Shown in pieces: positions 1 through 5,680 of a stretch of 6,908 nucleotides of DNA (within the stretch, counting starts at the first letter, position 1; every line of letters begins with the position of its first letter). A program made the translations under genes and the position numbers. Origin of the DNA: Bacteroidota bacterium (GTDB taxonomy: Bacteria > Bacteroidota > Bacteroidia > Cytophagales > Hymenobacteraceae); the NCBI GenBank assembly GCA_023424725.1, contig JAFADQ010000279.1, positions 1-6,908 on the forward strand, written 5' to 3'. The notes below the pieces were generated by a model. It was not told where the DNA came from, searched no databases, and saw nothing but the letters and a program-made list of their open reading frames with translations.

Positions 1-1145
1 CGGTGCTACGGTCTTCGGTGCGCGAATATTTAATGAGCGAGGCCATGCATTATTTGGGTGTGCCGACAACCCGTGCGCTGGCATTGGTAACTACCGGCGA
101 GCCCGTGTTGCGCGATATGTTTTACAACGGAAATGTAGAGTATGAACCAGGAGCCATCGTTCTACGCGCCGCGCCAAGTTTCCTGCGGTTCGGTAGTTTC
201 GAAATGCCCGCTTCGCGGAAAGAGATAGATAATTTACGCAAGCTGGTAGACTGGACGATTGCAAAACATTACCCGCACATTTCCGGCGAAAACAAGATCA
301 TTACCTGGTTTAAAGAAGTAGCCGACCGTACGGCCGCCATGATAGTGGAATGGCTGCGCGTAGGCTTTGTACACGGCGTAATGAACACCGATAACATGTC
401 GATTTTAGGATTAACGATAGACTACGGCCCGTATTCTTTTCTGGATGATTACGACCCCAATTTTACGCCTAACACTACCGATTTACCTGGCCGCCGGTAT
501 GCCTTTGGTAAACAAGCAAGTATTGCAAAATGGAATTTAAGTTGCCTGGCCGGAGCCATTGCGCCATTGTTTGAAAGTACAGATGAGTTGGTGGCCGCGC
601 TGGAAGAATACGACGAAATGTACTGGCAGAAAAATTACAGCATGATGGGCAACAAGCTTGGTTTCGATAAAGTAAGTTCGCAGGAAGATGTAGATTTTAT
701 AAACCGTTTCCAGCAGATGCTTTCCGAAATAAAACCAGATTACACCATCTTTTTTCAGTTACTTATTGATTTAAGTTTAGACGAAACAACTTCAGAAGAA
801 ATCACCGCGCATTTTAACGAAAGTTTTTATACAGAACCCACCGCGGAACAGCAAAAATTATTGGCAGAGTTGATTACAGATTACCGCGTTCGCATCAACA
901 AAAATACCTGCACAAGAGTAAATTCTATCGCGCGCATGCGGCAAAGCAACCCGCGGTTTATTCTGCGCAATTATTTGCTGCACCAGTCTATTCAGGAGCT
1001 TCAAGCCGGTAAACCCGAGCTGTTTTTAAAGCTGCAGGAGGCAATAAAGGCCCCGTATGCGAGTAATTTTGATGAGTTCTTTGCGAAGCGGCCCGCCTGG
1101 GCCACGCAGCAGGCGGGTTGCTCTATGTTGTCGTGCAGTTCGTAA
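1..1145 (+). CDS. selO: Protein adenylyltransferase SelO (YdiU family), 5'-truncated
   Basis: SelO is a pseudokinase-fold enzyme that transfers AMP from ATP to Ser/Thr/Tyr of target proteins. About 380 C-terminal residues are present; family members are usually about 480-520, so roughly 100-140 N-terminal residues lie upstream of the window. The GTG at base 3 is an internal Val in the family motif VLRSSVRE, not a start. Counting from that Val, the signature HGVMNTDN is at 124-131 and DYGP at 140-143, giving the expected active-site residues D130, N131 and D140. The protein ends in CSS, as in E. coli YdiU, and stops with TAA, so no selenocysteine is encoded. The position matching E. coli Cys272, sixteen residues after the DYGP Asp, is Pro156 (FTPN), so the known redox disulfide cannot form in the same way. 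The next gene starts 64 nt downstream, and I see no terminator after the stop. The family call is secure from motifs; the comparison with E. coli is from memory. Confidence 0.95.
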   Translation, partial: VLRSSVREYLMSEAMHYLGVPTTRALALVTTGEPVLRDMFYNGNVEYEPGAIVLRAAPSFLRFGSFEMPASRKEIDNLRKLVDWTIAKHYPHISGENKIITWFKEVADRTAAMIVEWLRVGFVHGVMNTDNMSILGLTIDYGPYSFLDDYDPNFTPNTTDLPGRRYAFGKQASIAKWNLSCLAGAIAPLFESTDELVAALEEYDEMYWQKNYSMMGNKLGFDKVSSQEDVDFINRFQQMLSEIKPDYTIFFQLLIDLSLDETTSEEITAHFNESFYTEPTAEQQKLLAELITDYRVRINKNTCTRVNSIARMRQSNPRFILRNYLLHQSIQELQAGKPELFLKLQEAIKAPYASNFDEFFAKRPAWATQQAGCSMLSCSS

Positions 1146-1209
1146 AGTTCTGCAACCTGATAAGTTATGTGTCGTTAGGCCAGGTATCTGATCACCAACA
1201 CCTAACACT

Positions 1210-1536
1210 ATGAACCAGAAGTACGAAAGCTGTATTGAGGCCTGTCTGCGCTGCGCCATGACCTGCGACATGTGCGCCGATGCCTGCCTGAGCGAAGAAA
1301 ACGTAAAAATGATGGCCCGCTGCATCCGCCTCGACCGCGAGTGCGCCGACATTTGTTTACTGGCCGCCCGCGCCATGCAGCGCAACAGCGATTTCGCGAA
1401 GCAGATTTGCCGCATTTGCGCCGATATTTGCCAGGCCTGCGGCGATGAATGCGCCAAACACGAGCACGAACATTGCCAGCGCTGCGCCGAAGCCTGCCAC
1501 AAGTGCGCCGAAGAGTGCAGGAAAATGGCCGCGTAA
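1210..1536 (+). CDS. csp3: Cytosolic four-helix-bundle copper-storage protein (Csp3 / DUF326 type)
   Basis: This is a 108-residue protein with 19 Cys, spaced mostly as CxxC and CxxxC along four amphipathic helices (Cys 8-26, 38-49, 67-81, 89-103). That is the pattern of Csp proteins, whose Cys line the bundle core and bind many Cu(I) ions per monomer. There is no signal peptide: the N-terminus is MNQKYESC. It should therefore act in the cytosol like Csp3, not in the periplasm like Csp1. Length and Cys number match what I recall for Bacillus subtilis Csp3. A His cluster, HEHEHC (84-89), sits between helices 3 and 4. The ATG at 1210 is the natural start, and no Shine-Dalgarno is visible, as is usual in Bacteroidota. 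A strong terminator follows 39 nt after the stop, so this is probably its own transcription unit or the end of one. Copper storage is established for the family; use of other metals cannot be excluded. Confidence 0.93.
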   Translation: MNQKYESCIEACLRCAMTCDMCADACLSEENVKMMARCIRLDRECADICLLAARAMQRNSDFAKQICRICADICQACGDECAKHEHEHCQRCAEACHKCAEECRKMAA

Positions 1537-1575
1537 TTCATTATCACCAGGTTTGCCCCAACAAGCTTTATGTTT

Positions 1576-1618
1576 AGACCTATAAGGTTTTCGGAATCCT
1601 TATAGGTCTGTTTTTCTT
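1576..1618 (+). terminator. Intrinsic terminator after csp3
   Basis: A perfect 12-bp stem, AGACCTATAAGG (1576-1587) with CCTTATAGGTCT (1598-1609), closes a 10-nt loop, and G TTTTT C TT (1610-1618) follows. This is a textbook rho-independent terminator, 39 nt after the csp3 stop. It should separate csp3 from the HMA gene downstream. Confidence 0.92.
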
Positions 1619-1646
1619 ATGCCCACCAGGCTGCGAGGGGCGAAAG

Positions 1647-1679
1647 TTGCAACACTTCAGGCAAATTTTGTAACACATC
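1647..1679. promoter_or_regulatory. Pair of 12-nt direct repeats upstream of the HMA gene (possible operator)
   Basis: TTGCAACACTTC (1647-1658) recurs as TTGTAACACATC (1668-1679), identical at 10 of 12 positions and offset by 21 bp, about two helical turns. The first copy lies inside an imperfect palindrome (AAGT at 1644-1647, ACTT at 1654-1657). The pair sits 48-80 nt before the ATG of the CopZ-like gene, in a 105-nt non-coding stretch after the csp3 terminator. No clear Bacteroidota TAnnTTTG promoter element is visible. A regulator-binding role is inferred from phasing and position only. Confidence 0.22.
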
Positions 1680-1726
1680 TGGCGACCCTTTGCCCGACAT
1701 TTGTGCTGTACTTAAAGACCATCGAT

Positions 1727-1936
1727 ATGAAAACCTTACAATTTAAAACCAACATAAAATGCAGTGGCTGCGTGGCCGCCGTTACGCCTGTTTTAAACAA
1801 CACGCCCGGAATAGAAAAATGGGAAGTAGACACCGAAAATCCTGACAAAATTCTGACAGTTTCTACCGATTCGCTTTCTGAGCAGGAGGTGGTAAAAGCC
1901 GTGGAGAAAGCCGGCTACACTGCCACCGCAAAATAA
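1727..1936 (+). CDS. CopZ-like heavy-metal-associated (HMA) domain copper chaperone
   Basis: This 69-residue cytosolic protein consists of a single HMA domain of ferredoxin-like fold. The metal site is NIKCSGC with Cys12 and Cys15 (CxxC); the Met usually found two residues before the first Cys is Ile here. The C-terminal KAGYTA (61-66) corresponds to the loop-5 Tyr motif of bacterial copper chaperones. The family binds Cu(I) and hands it to partners such as P1B-type ATPases. I chose the ATG at 1727 (MKTLQFKTNI). An in-frame ATG at 1619 would add 36 residues unlike the family and would begin right at the csp3 terminator tail. There is no signal peptide. The gene lies between two terminator-like hairpins and may be transcribed alone. 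Copper specificity is inferred from its neighbours; HMA proteins can carry other soft metals. Confidence 0.88.
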   Translation: MKTLQFKTNIKCSGCVAAVTPVLNNTPGIEKWEVDTENPDKILTVSTDSLSEQEVVKAVEKAGYTATAK

Positions 1937-1955
1937 TTGGCGTATATTAATTGTG

Positions 1956-2000
1956 AGTCGTAATAGTAACTGCAGAAAGTTGCTGTTACGGCTTTCTTTT
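1956..2000 (+). terminator. Strong hairpin with T-rich tail between the HMA gene and the DUF3347 gene
   Basis: AGTCGTAATAGTAACT (1956-1971) pairs along all 16 positions with AGTTGCTGTTACGGCT (1978-1993), with a 6-nt loop GCAGAA and the tail TTCTTTT (1994-2000). Three of the 16 pairs are G-U wobbles that exist only in + strand RNA; on the minus strand they become A-C mismatches, so the element is directional. It lies 19 nt after the HMA stop and ends 17 nt before the next ATG. It can therefore end the HMA transcript. Because it sits in or next to the leader of the following gene, it could also act as an attenuator. Confidence 0.8.
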
Positions 2001-2017
2001 ACCTGAAAAATTGCGAA

Positions 2018-3094
2018 ATGAAAAATATGCGAAACCTGTTGTTTTTACTGGTGTTGGCGGTTGCATTCCCGTTTGCTGCATTAGCGCAAATAAAGGATTT
2101 TGATGCCGCTGTAATTACAATAAATGCCGATTGCAGCTCGTGTGGAAAAACGATTGAAGATGCTGCTTACGAAAAGAAAGTAGCCAACGCAAAATGGGAC
2201 CCGCAAACCAAGCAACTGCGCATTGTTTTCAACAGCAAAAAAACAACGTTAAGCGAAGTGCTGAAGCGCATTTCTTACGCCGGATTCGATACTCCCGAGT
2301 TTCGCGCACCAAACCACGCGTATGATAAATTGCCTGAGTGCTGCAAATACCGGCGTACAGAATTGGTAGCTGTAAATGCGAATGCAGATAGCCACGCGCA
2401 CCACCAGCAAGAGGCAAAAACCGAGGTATCAGAGCATAAAAATCACACAAGTTCCGGCAACGAAACCAACTCGCACGCCAATCATACACCACACGAAAAA
2501 ACTCCGGAAAAACCTGCCGAAAAACCGGTTGCAACTCCAGCACAAAAAGCCGATCCGCATGCAGGACACAACATGCCTGCAAAACCAACATCAAAACCTG
2601 CAACGGCCAAAAAACCGGCTGATGCAAACCAAAAAATAGCTACAACAAAACCTGCGCAAACTTCTGATTTATTAAGCACCGTTTATAGCAATTATTTCGC
2701 GGTAAAAGATGCGTTAGTAAAGAACGACAGCAAATCCGCGGCGGCAAAAGCAGCGGCATTGCAAAAGTCAATAACAACCGTTCCGATGGATAAAATGAGC
2801 ACCGCGCAGCACGATGTCTGGATGAAACTGTACAAAGCATTACAAACCGATGCCGGCAAAATTGCAGCCACCACAAAACTGGAGCAGCAAAGGGCAAATT
2901 TCGCGGCATTATCAGGTAATATGCAGCAATTGGTAAAAGCCTTTAACCCCAATGGAACCGTGTATATTCAGCATTGCCCGATGTACAATAGCAACAAAGG
3001 CGCGAACTGGCTGAGCCGCGAAAAAACAATTAAAAATCCGTATTACGGTCCGGCCATGCTTAGCTGCGGAAGCACGGTAGAAACCATAAAGTAA
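2018..3094 (+). CDS. Secreted HMA - His-rich linker - DUF3347 copper-binding protein
   Basis: This 358-residue envelope protein has four parts. First is a signal peptide with cleavage predicted after ALA (23|24). Second is an HMA-like domain at about 28-95 with CSSC (Cys39, Cys42), followed by a vicinal pair in LPECCKY (Cys108-109). Third is a low-complexity linker at about 120-215 with ten His between 126 and 184 and a Lys-Pro-Ala-rich second half. Fourth is a DUF3347 domain at about 217-357, with conserved ends HCPM (319-322), GANWLS and NPYYGPAMLSCG (340-351). DUF3347 occurs in Bacteroidota next to copper/silver efflux and CusB-type proteins, and its Cys/Met/His residues suggest metal binding. 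The ATG at 2018 gives a good signal peptide, although Met4 (2027) is also possible. The oxidase gene begins 7 nt after the stop, so the two are probably cotranscribed. A role in capturing periplasmic copper for the oxidase is inferred. Confidence 0.88.
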   Translation: MKNMRNLLFLLVLAVAFPFAALAQIKDFDAAVITINADCSSCGKTIEDAAYEKKVANAKWDPQTKQLRIVFNSKKTTLSEVLKRISYAGFDTPEFRAPNHAYDKLPECCKYRRTELVAVNANADSHAHHQQEAKTEVSEHKNHTSSGNETNSHANHTPHEKTPEKPAEKPVATPAQKADPHAGHNMPAKPTSKPATAKKPADANQKIATTKPAQTSDLLSTVYSNYFAVKDALVKNDSKSAAAKAAALQKSITTVPMDKMSTAQHDVWMKLYKALQTDAGKIAATTKLEQQRANFAALSGNMQQLVKAFNPNGTVYIQHCPMYNSNKGANWLSREKTIKNPYYGPAMLSCGSTVETIK

Positions 3095-3101
3095 CGCGCT
3101 G

Positions 3102-5369
3102 ATGAAGAGGTTTCTGCAAATAAAATTTCTGCCGGTTTTTTGGTGCCTGCTGTGGCCATTTTTGCCTGCATCAGCCCAGAAAACCGTGCGCTACGATTTG
3201 GTAGTAACCGATACCACCGTCAACTTCACCGGAAAACCCAGACCAGGCATTGCCATAAACGGACAAATTCCGGCGCCAACGTTAGAATTTACCGAAGGCG
3301 ACACCGCGCTGGTGTACGTGCACAACCGTATGCACCACGAAACTTCCATCCATTGGCACGGGTTATTTTTGCCCAACGAGCAGGACGGCGTTCCGTACCT
3401 CACCACCGCGCCCATAAAACCGCACAGCACGCATATTTACAAGTTTCCGGTAAAGCAAGTGGGCACGTACTGGTACCACTCGCACACCATGTTGCAGGAG
3501 CAGATTGGCATGTACGGCGCGCTTATTTTGCGCAAGCGAAACGAGGTGCCGCCCATGCCCGAATACGTGCTGGTACTTAGCGATTGGCTGGACGAAAAAC
3601 CAGAACAAGTACAGCGCTCGTTGCACAACGCCACCGATTGGTACATGATCGAAAAACGCGCCACGCAAAACTACTCCGAAGCCATTAAGCAAGGCCATTT
3701 TCTAACCAAATTAGAAAACGAATGGAAGCGCATGCACGCCATGGATGTGAGCGACGTAGCCTACGATAAATTTCTGATAAACGGCCGAACCGAAGACGTT
3801 ATGCCCAACCTGAAACCCGGCCAGCAGGTGCGTTTGCGCATAATTAACGGCGGCGCTGCATCGTACTTCTGGCTCACCTATTCGGGCGGGAAAATTACGG
3901 TGGTTGCCAACGATGGGAACGACGTAGAACCGGTGGAAGTCGACAGGCTGATTATCGGTGTTTCTGAAACCTACGATGTGGTGGTAACGCTACCGCACGA
4001 AGGCATCGCGCACGAGTTTGTGGCTACCGCCGAAGACCGCACCGGCTACGCATCTCTATGGCTCGGCAGCGGCGTAAAACAACTGGCAAAACCGCTGCCG
4101 CCGCTTAAATATTTTGAGGGGATGAAGATGATGAACGACATGATGACCACTGGCGGAAACATGAAAGACATGGGCATGAATATGAGCCTGCAGCAGATGG
4201 ACATGAACGTGGTGATGTACCCAGAAATTACCGGCCCCGCATCATCAAAAAATAACAACACTCATCAACCTGAAACCGACAAACCTGCAAGCCCCGAAAA
4301 CGACCACAGCAGCCACCAAAACCACAGCGCGTATTCTGCCAGTTCCGCCGATATTGTAACACTTAATTACGCCATGCTGCGTGCACCTGAAAAAACCACT
4401 TTGCCCGATGCGCCCACACGAACTATGTATTTTGAATTAACCGGAAACATGAACCGCTTTGTCTGGACTATTGATCATAAAGTAGTGTCGGAGGTAGATA
4501 AAATTCTTATAAAACAGGGCGAGAATATCCGCATTATCATGACCAACAACTCGATGATGCGGCACCCAATGCACCTGCATGGCCACGATTTTAGGGTGCT
4601 GAACGGGCAAGGCGATTTCGCGCCCATGAAAAACGTGCTCGACATTATGCCCATGGAAACCGACACCATCGAGTTTCATGCAAATGCCGAGTACGGCGAT
4701 TGGTTTTTTCATTGCCACATTCTCTACCACATGATGAGCGGCATGGGCCGGATTTTCCGCTACGAAAACACGCCGCCTAACCCGCAATTGCCCGACCTGG
4801 AAAAAGCGAATAAAGTGGTTTTTGCCGATGATAGGAGATTTTACCCCGGCGCAGAAATTAGTCTGGAAAGTAACGGGTCTGATGGCGAAGTATGGGCAGG
4901 AAATACACGCTGGCTCGTGCAGGCCGATTGGCACATTGGCTTAACCAGAGCAAACGGCTACGAAATAGAAAGCAACATTGGCCGCATCCTCGATAATAAC
5001 CAGTTTTTGCGCGCTTATGTGGGCGGAGATCTGCGGTCGCGCAATACAAAAGACGAGCACGCCGGCGAGAAGAATCTGTTTAATCAAACCGACACACATA
5101 ACAACCGCTTCGTGGCTACGCTCGGCATTCACTACATTGCGCCCTGGTTTATCCAAACCGACCTGCGCGTAGATCACACCGGCAACCTGCGCCTGCAAGT
5201 AGAACGCGACGACATTCCCATCACCACCCGCCTTCGCCTTTGGGGCCGCTGGAACAGCGATTATGAATACAGCGCCGGCGCCCGCTATATCCTCACCAAA
5301 TACTGGGCTCTCTCGTCGCATTACGACAGCGATATGGGGCCGGGAGTTGGGGTAACGTTGGTGTATTAG
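3102..5369 (+). CDS. copA: Multicopper oxidase (PcoA/CopA family) fused to a CopB/PcoB-like outer-membrane barrel
   Basis: This is a 755-residue exported protein with a signal peptide cleaved after ASA (25|26). Three cupredoxin domains span about 28-560. Copper ligands are HWHG (84-87), WYHSH (124-128), HPMHLHGH (488-495) and HCHILYHMMSGM (537-548). The T1 site is predicted as H488, C538, H543 and axial M548, and the remaining His form the trinuclear cluster. A Met-rich segment (341-372, 12 Met) resembles the Cu(I)-binding inserts of CopA/CueO and is followed by a His-rich spacer (388-408). Residues about 575-755 resemble CopB/PcoB, which is normally a separate outer-membrane protein: alternating strands, the GIHYIAPWF and LTKYWALSSHYDSDMG segments, and a C-terminal aromatic (Tyr755). 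The enzyme would oxidise Cu(I) to Cu(II) in the periplasm while tethered to the outer membrane. The frame is continuous, so this is a true fusion as sequenced. It is not the P-type ATPase also called CopA. Confidence 0.93.
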   Translation: MKRFLQIKFLPVFWCLLWPFLPASAQKTVRYDLVVTDTTVNFTGKPRPGIAINGQIPAPTLEFTEGDTALVYVHNRMHHETSIHWHGLFLPNEQDGVPYLTTAPIKPHSTHIYKFPVKQVGTYWYHSHTMLQEQIGMYGALILRKRNEVPPMPEYVLVLSDWLDEKPEQVQRSLHNATDWYMIEKRATQNYSEAIKQGHFLTKLENEWKRMHAMDVSDVAYDKFLINGRTEDVMPNLKPGQQVRLRIINGGAASYFWLTYSGGKITVVANDGNDVEPVEVDRLIIGVSETYDVVVTLPHEGIAHEFVATAEDRTGYASLWLGSGVKQLAKPLPPLKYFEGMKMMNDMMTTGGNMKDMGMNMSLQQMDMNVVMYPEITGPASSKNNNTHQPETDKPASPENDHSSHQNHSAYSASSADIVTLNYAMLRAPEKTTLPDAPTRTMYFELTGNMNRFVWTIDHKVVSEVDKILIKQGENIRIIMTNNSMMRHPMHLHGHDFRVLNGQGDFAPMKNVLDIMPMETDTIEFHANAEYGDWFFHCHILYHMMSGMGRIFRYENTPPNPQLPDLEKANKVVFADDRRFYPGAEISLESNGSDGEVWAGNTRWLVQADWHIGLTRANGYEIESNIGRILDNNQFLRAYVGGDLRSRNTKDEHAGEKNLFNQTDTHNNRFVATLGIHYIAPWFIQTDLRVDHTGNLRLQVERDDIPITTRLRLWGRWNSDYEYSAGARYILTKYWALSSHYDSDMGPGVGVTLVY

Positions 5370-5370
5370 G

Positions 5371-5421
5371 GGTTGGATGAGTGGATGAATGCAAGAATGG
5401 AAGATTGAATGAATGGATAGG
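5371..5421. repeat. Degenerate short tandem tract (GGATGAATG-like)
   Basis: Directly after the oxidase stop the DNA is a run of imperfect units such as GGATGA, GGATGAATG, AAGAATGG and GAATGAATGGAT. All are T, A and G with only one C in about 50 bases on this strand. Such a tract is strongly strand-asymmetric and looks like a decayed simple-sequence repeat. It does not appear to encode protein. Confidence 0.5.
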
Positions 5422-5427
5422 GAAATG

Positions 5428-5501
5428 GTGCCTGCGGCAAGTTTAGTTACCCCTCTCTGCCCTCCGGGCAGAGAGGGGTAAGACCAATCTGCCGAAGGCA
5501 C
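5428..5501. repeat. Nested palindromic element (REP/MITE-like)
   Basis: The inner part is a perfect 16-bp inverted repeat, TTACCCCTCTCTGCCC (5447-5462) and its complement (5466-5481), with a 3-nt loop TCC. It is flanked by outer arms GTGCCTGCGGCA (5428-5439) and TGCCGAAGGCAC (5490-5501), which are complementary at 11 of 12 positions. Each outer arm can also fold on itself (TGCC-3 nt-GGCA). No T tract follows the inner stem, so it is not a classical terminator, although it may stop transcription or protect the 3' end of the copper mRNA. The layered symmetry resembles dispersed extragenic palindromes; genome copy number is unknown here. Confidence 0.7.
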
Positions 5502-5606
5502 AAATTTATTTTCCATTGCAGTGGCCATTAATTTGCCCGGCGCAGCCTGATTATCACCTTTTTTATCCTGCTTTCCTGCTTATCTTTACTAATCAGGAAC
5601 AATCCT
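5502..5606. other. Non-coding spacer with an inverted repeat around a pyrimidine-rich stretch
   Basis: No coding frame is convincing here on either strand. CCTGATTA (5546-5553) and TAATCAGG (5590-5597) form a perfect 8-bp inverted repeat around 36 nt that are almost all C and T. A second small hairpin, TCAGGA (5593-5598) with TCCTGA (5603-5608), overlaps the right arm, so the two foldings are mutually exclusive. No RNA gene family was recognised. Confidence 0.4.
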
Positions 5607-5659
5607 GAAAAAATATTTTCCACCCCATGCAACCCTTTCTGTACCAGGTAGGGTCATAA
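5607..5659 (+). promoter_or_regulatory. Candidate ECF-type promoter of the sigma factor gene
   Basis: An A/T-rich, UP-like block (5608-5620, including the palindrome AAAATATTTT) precedes TGCAACC (5628-5634). Seventeen bases later comes GGTCAT (5652-5657). GCAACC with a GTC-containing -10 resembles the self-regulated promoters that, as I recall, precede ECF sigma genes in Bacteroidota; ECF -35 elements generally carry AAC. A start near 5664 would leave a leader of about 17 nt before the GTG. This is pattern recognition only. Confidence 0.42.
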
Positions 5660-5680
5660 GAGCGCAGTACAATTCTGCGG

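Noticed and set aside
3..5. GTG at base 3 as the start of selO
   Set aside because: It encodes a Val within the conserved VLRSSVRE segment, and family proteins have over 100 residues before it. The gene is cut by the window edge.
1092..1117. CCCGCCTG/CAGGCGGG hairpin at the end of selO as a terminator
   Set aside because: It lies within the last codons of the gene, is followed by TTGCTC rather than a T tract, and is probably a by-product of GC-rich coding sequence.
1134..1145. C-terminal selenocysteine in SelO
   Set aside because: The last codons are TGC AGT TCG TAA, so the penultimate motif uses ordinary Cys and the stop is TAA, not a recoded TGA.
1026..1547. Minus-strand frame of 173 codons opposite csp3
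   Set aside because: It is the mirror of the Cys/Ala-rich csp3 codons, gives a Ser/Gln/Ala-rich product with no family likeness, and runs across an intergenic region and into selO.
1619..1726. In-frame ATG at 1619 as the start of the HMA gene
   Set aside because: The extra 36 residues do not resemble an HMA protein or a signal peptide and would start at the tail of the csp3 terminator. ATG 1727 gives the normal 69-residue chaperone.
2229..2952. Several overlapping frames on both strands within the DUF3347 gene
   Set aside because: These are shadows of the low-complexity His/Lys/Pro linker; the main frame has a signal peptide and recognisable domains.
3102..5369. Reading the gene as laccase or bilirubin oxidase
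   Set aside because: The Met-rich insert, the order of copper motifs, the copper-gene neighbours and the CopB-like tail all point to the PcoA/CopA copper-resistance family.
5447..5481. Inner 16-bp palindrome as a standard rho-independent terminator
   Set aside because: It is followed by GACCAATC with no T run on the + strand, and on the minus strand by ACTAAAC. It is better listed as part of a nested palindromic element.
4941..5528. Minus-strand frame of 195 codons over the end of the oxidase gene and the palindromes
   Set aside because: Most of it lies opposite the barrel-coding sequence, and the rest translates repeats. The product resembles no known family.
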